Part shown: piece after piece, positions 1 to 5,299 of the stretch | Position numbering within the stretch: the first letter of the stretch is position 1 | Layout of the letters: every line of letters starts with the position of its first letter | Source: CAISIP01 sp041581405 | GTDB lineage: Bacteria; Pseudomonadota; Gammaproteobacteria; Burkholderiales; Burkholderiaceae_C | Assembly (NCBI GenBank): GCA_041581405.1 | Contig: JBFIDI010000233.1 | Span: 1 to 8,896, forward strand | Length of the DNA: 8,896 bases | Reading direction: 5' to 3' | Notes under the pieces: model-generated | What the model saw: only the letters and a program-made list of their open reading frames with translations | What the model was told of the DNA's origin: nothing | Database searches by the model: none | Translations under genes and position numbers: made by a program

Positions 1-229
1 GCTGCTGCACACCGGCGGCCGGCCGGCCGAGCAGATGCAGCCAGGTATCGCCATCGACCCGGGTTTGGGACACGCGCAGGCTGTGGATTCCGATCAGCAG
101 CGCGAACAGCAGCAGCATCATGAACGCCGCCATGCGGCCGCGCCGGTACAGGAAGATGCGGCCGAACCACGCGTCGGGGGTCGCTTCCCGGTCCCGCGGG
201 AGCGACTCCGGCGCCGGGCCGCGGGTCAC
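1..229 (-). CDS. Membrane protein, N-terminal part (runs off left edge)
   Basis: The first 76 codons of a protein that continues beyond the left edge. The GTG start at 229 overlaps the TGA stop of the upstream hydrolase gene (GTGA), which argues for this start and for translational coupling; an internal ATG lies near codon 34. Residues 1-33 are polar and probably cytoplasmic (VTRGPAPESLPRDRE...). A hydrophobic membrane segment follows at about 34-48 (MAAFMMLLLFALLIG), then a polar stretch that would be periplasmic. One N-terminal helix followed by an extracytoplasmic region suits a membrane sensor or signalling enzyme such as a cyclase, phosphatase or kinase, and the STAS/MBL operon context fits that. 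No catalytic domain lies inside the window, so the family is not identified. Confidence 0.72.
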   Translation of the reverse strand, partial: MTRGPAPESLPRDREATPDAWFGRIFLYRRGRMAAFMMLLLFALLIGIHSLRVSQTRVDGDTWLHLLGRPAAGVQQ

Positions 230-1185
230 AGGCTCAGCTCGAGACCGTCCCAGGCCGAGAGCACCTCCAGCACATGGCCGTCCTCGCGCGTGATCTGTTC
301 GAAGCGCCGGGTCTCCTCGAGGATCTGGGCGATCTGGCTGTCGGAATACGCGGGCTCGTGGTGGAACATCACCAGGCGCCGGGCCCGTGCCGCCTGGCAC
401 AACTCGACGCCGACGATGTTGCTGGAGTGGCCCCAGTCGGCCTTGACCGAGATGGCGTCGGCCAGCGAATACATGGCATCGAACACCACCGCGTCGGCAC
501 GGTCGAAGAACGCGACGAAGCCGGCGCGTTCGTCCTCGTCCTCGAGCCGGTGTTCGGAGTCGGTGGAGTACACCAGGCTCTTGCCGGCACGCTCGAAGCG
601 CCAGCCGTAGGAATCACCCGCATGGCGCTGCGCGTGCGCAACGACCCGCGTGCCGTCGACATCGAACGGCACGCCCGGTGTCGCGGTGCGGAATTCGAAG
701 TCGGCGGAGAACTGCTCGAAACGCACCGGGAACGACGGTTCGGCCTGCTGGCGTCGCAGCGCGAACTCGGCGTGCGCATGGCAGCTGTGCACGACGATGC
801 GGTTGCCCGCGATGTAGACCGGCGTGAAGAACGGCAGGCCCATGATGTGGTCCCAGTGCAGGTGGGACAGGAACACGTGGTAGGTCTGGGGCGACTGGGG
901 ACCGAACCGGGCCAGCATCTGCTGGCCCAGCGCGCGCACGCCGGTGCCCAGGTCGAGCACCAGGTGCTCGCGGCCGCCAGTCTCGACCTGCAGGCAGGCC
1001 GAGTGCCCGCCGAAGGTGCCGGCGACGTCGAAACCCAGCGCATCGACATAGGTCTCGATCGCGGCCGGGTCGGCGAGGTCGACGCCGGCGGCGCCTTGCA
1101 GCGCGCGCACGATCTTGGCCCGCACGTCCGGCGCGGTCAGCGACACCGGGATCGAACCACGCGTGCCCCAGCAGCGCAGCTTCAT
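226..1185 (-). CDS. MBL-fold metallo-hydrolase, cyclic-nucleotide-phosphodiesterase-like
   Basis: A 319-residue metallo-beta-lactamase-fold hydrolase. The N-terminus MKLRCWGTRGSIP is typical of the phosphodiesterase/RNase Z-like branch. The metal motif HxHxDH is present as SHLHWDH (H108, H110, D112, H113). Later candidate ligands are H188 (QRHAGDS), D209 (YSTDSEH) and a histidine in DWGHSS (H253) or MFHHEP (H275/H276). Length and motif spacing indicate an intact enzyme. Its ATG overlaps the stop of the STAS gene (ATGA), and its own stop overlaps the GTG of the next gene, so it is the middle gene of a coupled operon. The family hydrolyses phosphodiester bonds in cyclic nucleotides, RNA or related compounds. 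A role in second-messenger turnover is inferred from the signalling neighbours, and the substrate is unknown. Confidence 0.9.
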   Translation of the reverse strand: MKLRCWGTRGSIPVSLTAPDVRAKIVRALQGAAGVDLADPAAIETYVDALGFDVAGTFGGHSACLQVETGGREHLVLDLGTGVRALGQQMLARFGPQSPQTYHVFLSHLHWDHIMGLPFFTPVYIAGNRIVVHSCHAHAEFALRRQQAEPSFPVRFEQFSADFEFRTATPGVPFDVDGTRVVAHAQRHAGDSYGWRFERAGKSLVYSTDSEHRLEDEDERAGFVAFFDRADAVVFDAMYSLADAISVKADWGHSSNIVGVELCQAARARRLVMFHHEPAYSDSQIAQILEETRRFEQITREDGHVLEVLSAWDGLELSL

Positions 1186-1529
1186 GGGGCCAGCTCGGCC
1201 GCCGCGGCGGCCACGTCGGGGAACACGGACAACACCAGGTTGAAATGGCTCACCTGGAACACCTCGGTGACGATCGGCGTCAACGCGGCGATCGCGATGC
1301 GCCCCTGCTGTGCCTTGACCTGCTTGGCCGCCAGCAACAATACGCGCAGGCCCACGCTGCTGATGTACACGACACCGGAGAAGTCCAGCACCAACGGGGA
1401 ACCGTCGGGCGTGCAGTCGGCCAGGTGCGGCGCCAGCGCAGCCTCGAAATCCTTGGCCTGGGAGTGGTCCAGTCGCCCGCGCACCTGCAGCACCCGGATC
1501 GCACCCACGTTGGCAGCCGACACTTCCAT
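1182..1529 (-). CDS. STAS-domain anti-sigma-factor antagonist (SpoIIAA/RsbV-like)
   Basis: A 115-residue single STAS domain covering the whole protein. The family signature is DFSGVVYISSVGLRVLL at 49-65. Ser58 aligns with the phosphorylated Ser58 of Bacillus SpoIIAA; the preceding Asp of SpoIIAA is Ser57 here, as in many proteobacterial members. The second-half motif RIAIAALTPIVTEVFQVSHF matches the usual end of the fold. Such proteins bind a partner kinase or anti-sigma factor in a phosphorylation-dependent way, in the cytoplasm. The ATG is supported by GAGG at 1535-1538, five bases upstream. The frame stays open upstream to 1637, but that stretch lacks family similarity. This is the first gene of the operon with the hydrolase and membrane protein. 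No HPK/RsbW-type kinase or sigma factor is visible here, so the partner is unknown. Confidence 0.92.
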   Translation of the reverse strand: MEVSAANVGAIRVLQVRGRLDHSQAKDFEAALAPHLADCTPDGSPLVLDFSGVVYISSVGLRVLLLAAKQVKAQQGRIAIAALTPIVTEVFQVSHFNLVLSVFPDVAAAAAELAP

Positions 1530-1534
1530 GCAAA

Positions 1535-1538
1535 CCTC
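1535..1538 (-). promoter_or_regulatory. Ribosome binding site of the STAS gene
   Basis: On the minus strand GAGG lies five bases upstream of ATG 1529, within AGGGCGAGG. It decides the start against the longer open frame. Confidence 0.6.
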
Positions 1539-1559
1539 GCCCTGTTGGAACCGGCTTGC

Positions 1560-1565
1560 AGTATA
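1560..1565 (-). promoter_or_regulatory. Candidate -10 element for the STAS/MBL operon
   Basis: TATACT on the minus strand matches the sigma70 -10 consensus at five of six positions and would start transcription near 1553, giving a leader of about 24 bases that contains the Shine-Dalgarno sequence. No convincing -35 hexamer is visible 16-18 bases upstream, so an activator or extended contacts may be needed. Confidence 0.4.
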
Positions 1566-1628
1566 GCCACGACGGTCCGCCGGCAGGGAGCGGCGCAGCC
1601 GGCGCCCGGCCCGGCAAAACCGCCCGTT

Positions 1629-1634
1629 TATAGT
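1629..1634 (+). promoter_or_regulatory. Candidate -10 element for frmA
   Basis: TATAGT (five of six matches to TATAAT) lies in an otherwise GC-rich gap. Transcription would start at about 1641, which is the A of the small leader ORF. The hexamers 16-18 bases upstream (CCGGCC and neighbours) are not -35-like, so activator dependence is possible. Confidence 0.4.
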
Positions 1635-1640
1635 CAACCC

Positions 1641-1670
1641 ATGTTCAATCGCATGCCATCGACATCATGA
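1641..1670 (+). CDS. Possible nine-residue leader ORF of frmA
   Basis: ATG at 1641 opens a nine-codon frame, MFNRMPSTS, whose TGA overlaps the frmA ATG (ATGA at 1667-1670). The ATG sits about seven bases after the candidate -10 element, so the message could be leaderless. frmA has no clear Shine-Dalgarno sequence of its own, and termination-reinitiation from this mini-ORF would supply ribosomes. Chance occurrence of so short a frame cannot be excluded. Confidence 0.25.
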   Translation: MFNRMPSTS

Positions 1671-2785
1671 AAACCAAAGCCGCCGTTGCGTGGAAGGCCG
1701 CCACCCCGCTGACGATCGAAACCGTCGACCTCGAAGGTCCGAAGTTCGGTGAAGTGCTGGTCGAGATCAAGGCTACCGGCATCTGCCACACCGATTACTA
1801 CACCTTGTCCGGTGCCGATCCGGAAGGCCTGTTCCCCGCCATCCTGGGCCACGAGGGTGCCGGCATCGTCGTCGACGTGGGCCCGGGCGTGACCGGGCTC
1901 AAGAAGGGCGACCACGTCATTCCACTGTACACACCGGAATGCCGCCAGTGCAAGTTCTGCCTGTCGCGCAAGACCAACCTGTGCCAGCTGATCCGCGGCA
2001 CCCAGGGCAAGGGCCTGATGCCCGACGCCACCAGCCGCTTCAGCCTGGACGGCAAGCCCATCCTGCACTACATGGGCACCTCCACGTTCAGCAACTACAC
2101 GGTGGTGCCCGAGATCGCGCTGGCGAAGATCCGCGAGGACGCGCCGTTCGACAAGGTCTGCTACATCGGTTGCGGCGTCACCACCGGCATCGGCGCCGTG
2201 CTGTTCACGGCCAAGGTCGAGGCCGGCGCCAACGTCGTGGTGTTCGGCCTCGGCGGCATCGGCCTGAACGTGATCCAGGGTGCGAAGATGGTCGGCGCCG
2301 ACAAGATCATCGGCGTGGACATCAACCCGGCGCGCGAAGCCATGGCGCGCCAGTTCGGCATGACGCACTTCATCAATCCGAAGGACCTGGAAGCGGCCGG
2401 CGAGAACGTCGTCGACCGCATCGTGCAACTCACCGACGGTGGCGCGGACTACAGCTTCGAGTGCATCGGCAACACCAAGATCATGCGCCAGGCGCTGGAA
2501 TGCACCCACAAGGGCTGGGGACGCAGCATCATCCTCGGTGTCGCCGAAGCCGGCGCCGAGATCAGTACGCGGCCGTTTCAGCTGGTGACCGGGCGCAAGT
2601 GGGAAGGTTCGGCGTTCGGAGGCGCACGCGGGCGTTCGGATGTGCCGCGTATCGTGGACTGGTACATGGACGGCAAGATCAACATCGACGACCTGATCAC
2701 CCACACGATGCCGCTGGAGGACATCAACAAGGGCTTCGACCTGATGAAACGCGGCGAGTCCATCCGCGGCGTGGTCCTGTTCTGA
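1667..2785 (+). CDS. frmA: S-(hydroxymethyl)glutathione dehydrogenase / class III alcohol dehydrogenase
   Basis: A full-length 372-residue zinc alcohol dehydrogenase. It oxidises S-hydroxymethylglutathione, formed from formaldehyde and glutathione, to S-formylglutathione with NAD+; the family also reduces S-nitrosoglutathione. Catalytic zinc ligands are C40 (GICHTD), H62 (GHEGAG, with E63) and C169 (IGCGVTTG). Structural zinc cysteines are C92, C95, C98 and C106. The Rossmann motif GLGGIG is at 194-199, with NAD-selecting D218 in GVDIN. Class III substrate residues are kept: D51 and E53 in GADPEG, R110 (human Arg114 position) and K282 in HKGWG. No frmR regulator or frmB formylglutathione hydrolase is adjacent, so the next pathway step must be encoded elsewhere. 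It diverges from the STAS operon and converges on infA. Confidence 0.97.
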   Translation: MKTKAAVAWKAATPLTIETVDLEGPKFGEVLVEIKATGICHTDYYTLSGADPEGLFPAILGHEGAGIVVDVGPGVTGLKKGDHVIPLYTPECRQCKFCLSRKTNLCQLIRGTQGKGLMPDATSRFSLDGKPILHYMGTSTFSNYTVVPEIALAKIREDAPFDKVCYIGCGVTTGIGAVLFTAKVEAGANVVVFGLGGIGLNVIQGAKMVGADKIIGVDINPAREAMARQFGMTHFINPKDLEAAGENVVDRIVQLTDGGADYSFECIGNTKIMRQALECTHKGWGRSIILGVAEAGAEISTRPFQLVTGRKWEGSAFGGARGRSDVPRIVDWYMDGKINIDDLITHTMPLEDINKGFDLMKRGESIRGVVLF

Positions 2786-2793
2786 GAGCCCTG

Positions 2794-2818
2794 CGGCCGG
2801 CGCCACCGGCCGTGTTGT
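2794..2818 (+). terminator. Terminator-like hairpin after frmA
   Basis: A perfect seven-base stem CGGCCGG/CCGGCCG (2794-2800 with 2806-2812) with loop CGCCA begins nine bases after the frmA stop. Two G-U pairs can extend it. Only TGTTGT follows, so the U-tract is weak. Confidence 0.5.
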
Positions 2819-2820
2819 AA

Positions 2821-2847
2821 CGGCGCCGGCGCAACGGGCCGGCGTCG
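2821..2847 (-). terminator. Terminator-like hairpin after infA
   Basis: A ten-pair stem with one G-U pair (2821-2830 with 2838-2847) and the seven-base loop GCAACGG begins four bases past the infA stop on the minus strand. No U-tract follows on that strand (TTACAACAC). Together with the preceding hairpin it fills the gap between the two convergent genes. Confidence 0.45.
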
Positions 2848-2851
2848 TCGC

Positions 2852-3094
2852 CTACTGCGGACCGGGGCCGCGGCCGGCGATATGCCGGAACGTGATGCGA
2901 CCCTTGGTCATGTCGTAGGGCGACAGCTCGATCGACACCTTGTCGCCGGCGATGATGCGGATGTGGTGCTTGCGCATCTTGCCGCCGGTGTAGGCCACCA
3001 GCTGGTGGCCGTTGTCCAGCGTGACGCGGAACCGCGAATCCGGCAACACCTCGGTCACCAGACCACTCATTTCAATCAGCTCTTCCTTGGCCAT
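2852..3094 (-). CDS. infA: Translation initiation factor IF-1 (stand-alone paralogue)
   Basis: An 80-residue protein starting MAKEELIEMSGLVTEVLPDSRFRVTL, the S1-like OB fold of IF-1. Conserved features are the GGKMRKHHIRI segment at 37-47 and the SPYDMTKGRITFR end at 58-70. IF-1 binds the A site of the 30S subunit and helps IF-2 and IF-3 select the initiator tRNA. It is about eight residues longer than the usual 72, because of a glycine/proline tail (HIAGRGPGPQ). GGGAG at 3103-3107, eight bases upstream, supports the ATG. It is not next to ribosomal protein genes. The sequence recalls the second, solitary IF-1 type of betaproteobacteria rather than the copy near rpmJ; whether another copy exists cannot be judged here. 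Confidence 0.96.
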   Translation of the reverse strand: MAKEELIEMSGLVTEVLPDSRFRVTLDNGHQLVAYTGGKMRKHHIRIIAGDKVSIELSPYDMTKGRITFRHIAGRGPGPQ

Positions 3095-3102
3095 GGCCAA
3101 TA

Positions 3103-3107
3103 CTCCC
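3103..3107 (-). promoter_or_regulatory. Ribosome binding site of infA
   Basis: GGGAG on the minus strand with an eight-base spacer to ATG 3094. It decides this start over the open frame that continues upstream to 3508. Confidence 0.65.
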
Positions 3108-3147
3108 GTGGATTTCCAACAAACTGGTTGTGCGACCGCCATCGGGA

Positions 3148-3166
3148 GGTGCGCGCAAGCGCGACC
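3148..3166 (-). promoter_or_regulatory. Hairpin in the presumed infA leader
   Basis: GGTGCGC and GCGC(G)ACC pair as seven base pairs with one bulged G (3163), closing a four-base loop that reads GCAA on the plus strand and TTGC on the minus strand. In an infA transcript it would sit about 55 bases before the start codon. No U-tract follows, so a terminator is unlikely. Confidence 0.35.
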
Positions 3167-3227
3167 CGGTGAGGATGCACCGGCCGCCCGGTGTGGTGCA
3201 CTGGCCGAACAGGCCTGGCCATGCCAT

Positions 3228-3261
3228 GCATGCGCCGGATCGCGCCTGCATGCGCGGATCG
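3228..3261. repeat. Imperfect direct repeat upstream of infA
   Basis: GCATGCGCCGGATCG at 3228-3242 recurs as GCATGCGCGGATCG at 3248-3261, differing by one deleted C. The copies are 20 bases apart start to start, about two helical turns, and each begins with the palindrome GCATGC. This could be a pair of protein-binding sites. Confidence 0.45.
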
Positions 3262-3318
3262 TCGGGCCGTCCCGTGCCGGGCCGGATGCGCCTATCGCAG
3301 CCGACCGCCGAACCTTCG

Positions 3319-3324
3319 AGTATA
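3319..3324 (-). promoter_or_regulatory. Candidate -10 element upstream of infA
   Basis: TATACT on the minus strand, within the only AT-rich run of this gap (GAGTATATAG), would start transcription near 3312. No -35-like hexamer is seen 17 bases upstream (ACGGGT). Confidence 0.28.
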
Positions 3325-3377
3325 TAGCCTGGCCCCGCCGGACCCGTGTGGCGCCCGCCACCGGGCCCGATACGCGC

Positions 3378-4292
3378 TCAGCCGCGACCCGCGGCGGCCA
3401 TCGCCTTGGCCATCTCGTTCTGGCCCTGCCCGCTGCCGGATTCGGGCACCATCTCGCCCTGGCGGTCGCGCACCGCGTCCAGCCGCTGCGCCAGCTGCTC
3501 CGCGGCATCGTGCTGCGCGCCGATCCAGACCCCCTGCGTCAACGTGATGTGGGCTGCCTCGAAGGTTCCGGCTCCGGCACACAGGATGGTGCGAGTCGGC
3601 GCCTGCTCCGAGGCCATGACTAGCATCGCCGGCGACACCGCCTGGGGCTCGAGCGCGCGCAGCACCTCCTCGGGCATCAGGCCTTCGGTCATGCGGGTGG
3701 CCGCGGTCGGCGCCAGGCAGTTGACCCGGATGTCGTGCTTGGCCCCTTCGAGCGCCAGTGTCTGCATCAGGCCCACCAGCGCCATCTTGGCCGCGCCATA
3801 GTTGGACTGGCCGAAATTGCCGTACAGGCCCGACGACGAGGTGGTCATCACGACACGCCCGTACTTCTGCGCGACCATGATCGGCCAGACCGCCTTGGTG
3901 CAATGCACGGCGCCCATCAGGTGGACCTCGAGCACGAGGCGGAAGTCGTCGACCTCCATCTTGGCGAAGGTCTTGTCGCGCAGGATGCCGGCGTTGTTGA
4001 CCAGGATGTCGATCCGGCCCCAGGCGTCCATCGCCTGCTGCACCATGGCCTGGACCGCATCGACATCGGTCACCGACGCGCCGTTGGCGATGGCCTCGCC
4101 GCCGGCCGCCTTGATCCTGGCGACAACCGCCTGCGCGGCGGTCTCCGACCCCCCGCTGCCGTCGCGCGCGCCACCCAGGTCATTGACCAGTACCTTGGCG
4201 CCGCGTGCGGCGAGCGCCAGTGCATGTTGTTCTCCCAGTCCTCCGCCCGCGCCGGTGACGATCGCGACGCGTCCGTTGAAATCCAATGCCAT
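3378..4292 (-). CDS. SDR-family dehydrogenase, MFE-2-type (3R)-hydroxyacyl-CoA dehydrogenase-like
   Basis: A 304-residue classical short-chain dehydrogenase. The cofactor motif TGAGGGLG is at 13-20, and D38 at the end of strand 2 (VLVNDLGG) favours NAD(H). NNAG is at 99-102. The active site is S152, Y165 and K169 (SSSGLYGNFGQSNYGAAK). The YGNFGQ.NY.AAK block and the later APTAATRMTEG block are hallmarks of the dehydrogenase half of peroxisomal multifunctional enzyme 2, including histidine (H124) where other SDRs have the helix-4 asparagine. The likely reaction is oxidation of a (3R)-hydroxyacyl-CoA or steroid-CoA; the substrate is inferred. Residues 255-304 form a polar tail common in bacterial members, in place of the fused hydratase. 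AGGAA at 4301-4305 supports the start. It diverges from the Nudix gene. Confidence 0.93.
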   Translation of the reverse strand: MALDFNGRVAIVTGAGGGLGEQHALALAARGAKVLVNDLGGARDGSGGSETAAQAVVARIKAAGGEAIANGASVTDVDAVQAMVQQAMDAWGRIDILVNNAGILRDKTFAKMEVDDFRLVLEVHLMGAVHCTKAVWPIMVAQKYGRVVMTTSSSGLYGNFGQSNYGAAKMALVGLMQTLALEGAKHDIRVNCLAPTAATRMTEGLMPEEVLRALEPQAVSPAMLVMASEQAPTRTILCAGAGTFEAAHITLTQGVWIGAQHDAAEQLAQRLDAVRDRQGEMVPESGSGQGQNEMAKAMAAAGRG

Positions 4293-4300
4293 GTCCTTGT

Positions 4301-4305
4301 TTCCT
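4301..4305 (-). promoter_or_regulatory. Ribosome binding site of the SDR gene
   Basis: AGGAA on the minus strand about eight bases before ATG 4292. A second AAGGA lies directly against the start and is probably too close to be used. Confidence 0.5.
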
Positions 4306-4360
4306 GGTTGGTTGCAATGCGGCGCGCGACTCTGGTACCGTGCGCCGGTGAGCCAGCAAC

Positions 4361-4367
4361 TTTAAAT
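4361..4367 (+). promoter_or_regulatory. Weak -10-like element before the Nudix gene
   Basis: TTTAAAT is the only AT-rich run in the 92-base gap between the divergent SDR and Nudix genes. It would place the transcription start near 4373, leaving a leader of about a dozen bases or fewer before GTG 4376 or ATG 4385. No -35 element is evident. Confidence 0.25.
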
Positions 4368-4384
4368 CACCCACGGTGCGCCGC

Positions 4385-5275
4385 ATGGAACTGAACCTCG
4401 AAGTCGTGCAGGCGCCGCCACGTGCGGCGGCGAGTGTCGTCATGGTCCGCGACACGGCCCAGGGGCTGGAGGTGTTCCTGATCCGACGCCACGACCGCTC
4501 CGACGTGCTGGCCGGGGCCCATGTGTTTCCCGGAGGCAAGGTCGACCCGCACGACATGTCGCAGCACAGCCATGCGCTGCTCGCGCCGCCGGCGCGGGAC
4601 CTGGCGGCATGCCTGAACGAGGCCGGCCTGGACGTACAGACCGCCGCCAGCGTGTACCTGGCGGCCATCCGGGAGACGTTCGAGGAGTGCGGCGTGTTGC
4701 TGGCGCGTGGCGCCAGCGCCGACCATGCGGCGCAGGCCATCGCACTGGTGCGCGAGGGCCTGCGTTTCGACCAGGCCGTGGCCCGGCTGGCACTGTGGCT
4801 CGATCCCGCCGAACTCCTGCCCTGGTCGCGCTGGATCACGCCGCGCCTGCCCATGGTCGGCAACAAGCGTTTCGACACCCGGTTTTTCGTGGCGCCGCTG
4901 CCGCCCGGACAGACAGCGCTGCACGACAACCTGGAAGCGAGCGACAGCGTCTGGCTGCGTCCGCGTGACGCGCTGCAGTGGTACTGGAGGGGCACGATCG
5001 CCCTCGCGCCGCCCCAGATCATGACCCTGGCCCACCTGTCGCACTATCCGACGGTGGCGCACGTGCTGGCCGCCGGACGCAGCCGCCCGCCCGCCTTGAT
5101 CGAACCCGAATCGATCGATGCGGACGGCGACCGCGTGGTCTGCTACCCCGGCGACGAGCGGCATTCCGATGCGACACGGGTCATGCCCGGGCCGACACGG
5201 CTGTCGTATCGCCACCGGCGCTTCGAGCCGACAGGCGGTTTCGAGGGGCTGTTCACCCCGACGACGGGCATCTGA
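4385..5275 (+). CDS. Nudix hydrolase, NUDT19/RP2p-like
   Basis: A 296-residue Nudix protein counted from ATG 4385. An in-frame GTG at 4376 would add three residues; neither start has a strong Shine-Dalgarno sequence. The box is split: AGAHVFPGGKVDP (FPGG at 48-51) and AAIRETFEECGV (R96, E97, E100, E101, G103) are separated by about 30 more residues than in the compact GX5EX7REUXEEXGU motif. This long insertion, together with the LIRRHDRSDVLAG lead-in, is typical of NUDT19/RP2p-type enzymes, which cleave CoA and acyl-CoA to 3',5'-ADP and acyl-phosphopantetheine. All metal-binding glutamates of the second half are present, so it should be active. CoA as substrate is inferred from the family and from the acyl-CoA-type SDR diverging next to it. 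Confidence 0.9.
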   Translation: MELNLEVVQAPPRAAASVVMVRDTAQGLEVFLIRRHDRSDVLAGAHVFPGGKVDPHDMSQHSHALLAPPARDLAACLNEAGLDVQTAASVYLAAIRETFEECGVLLARGASADHAAQAIALVREGLRFDQAVARLALWLDPAELLPWSRWITPRLPMVGNKRFDTRFFVAPLPPGQTALHDNLEASDSVWLRPRDALQWYWRGTIALAPPQIMTLAHLSHYPTVAHVLAAGRSRPPALIEPESIDADGDRVVCYPGDERHSDATRVMPGPTRLSYRHRRFEPTGGFEGLFTPTTGI

Positions 5276-5293
5276 GCCGCGCGTGGGCGCGGC
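5276..5293. terminator. Hairpin between the convergent Nudix and aminotransferase genes
   Basis: GCCGCGC/GCGCGGC (5276-5282 with 5287-5293) forms a perfect seven-base stem with loop GTGG. It starts at the base after the Nudix stop and takes up most of the 24-base gap, so it could serve both genes. There is no U-tract on either strand. Confidence 0.45.
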
Positions 5294-5299
5294 AGCCGC

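Larger units (their letters stand above)
3095..3377. other. Intergenic region upstream of infA
   Basis: 283 bases between the infA start and the 3' end of the SDR gene. No open frame here has a credible start plus family similarity. It holds the infA ribosome binding site, a hairpin at 3148-3166, an imperfect direct repeat at 3228-3261 and an AT-rich promoter-like spot at 3319-3326. If infA is transcribed from the latter, its mRNA leader would be about 215 bases. Confidence 0.6.

Noticed and set aside
274..1566. A 430-codon open frame on the plus strand
   Set aside because: It lies antisense to the STAS and MBL genes, which have clear family motifs. Its composition is that of a high-GC shadow frame and it matches no family.
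1186..1617. N-terminal extension of the MBL hydrolase frame upstream to 1617
   Set aside because: The extra residues overlap the STAS gene in another frame and have no family similarity; MKLRCWGTRGS at 1185 is the typical family N-terminus.
1634..2806. A 390-codon open frame on the minus strand opposite frmA
   Set aside because: It mirrors the complete frmA gene. Its product is rich in His, Asp, Val and Ala as expected for a complementary frame, with no recognisable domain or ribosome binding site.
1939..2820. A 293-codon plus-strand frame inside frmA
   Set aside because: A +1-type shadow of frmA rich in Arg, His and Gly, with no domain.
3012..3623. Plus-strand frames through the infA upstream gap
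   Set aside because: They run antisense into infA and the SDR gene, lack ribosome binding sites and have shadow-like composition, so I treat the gap as non-coding.
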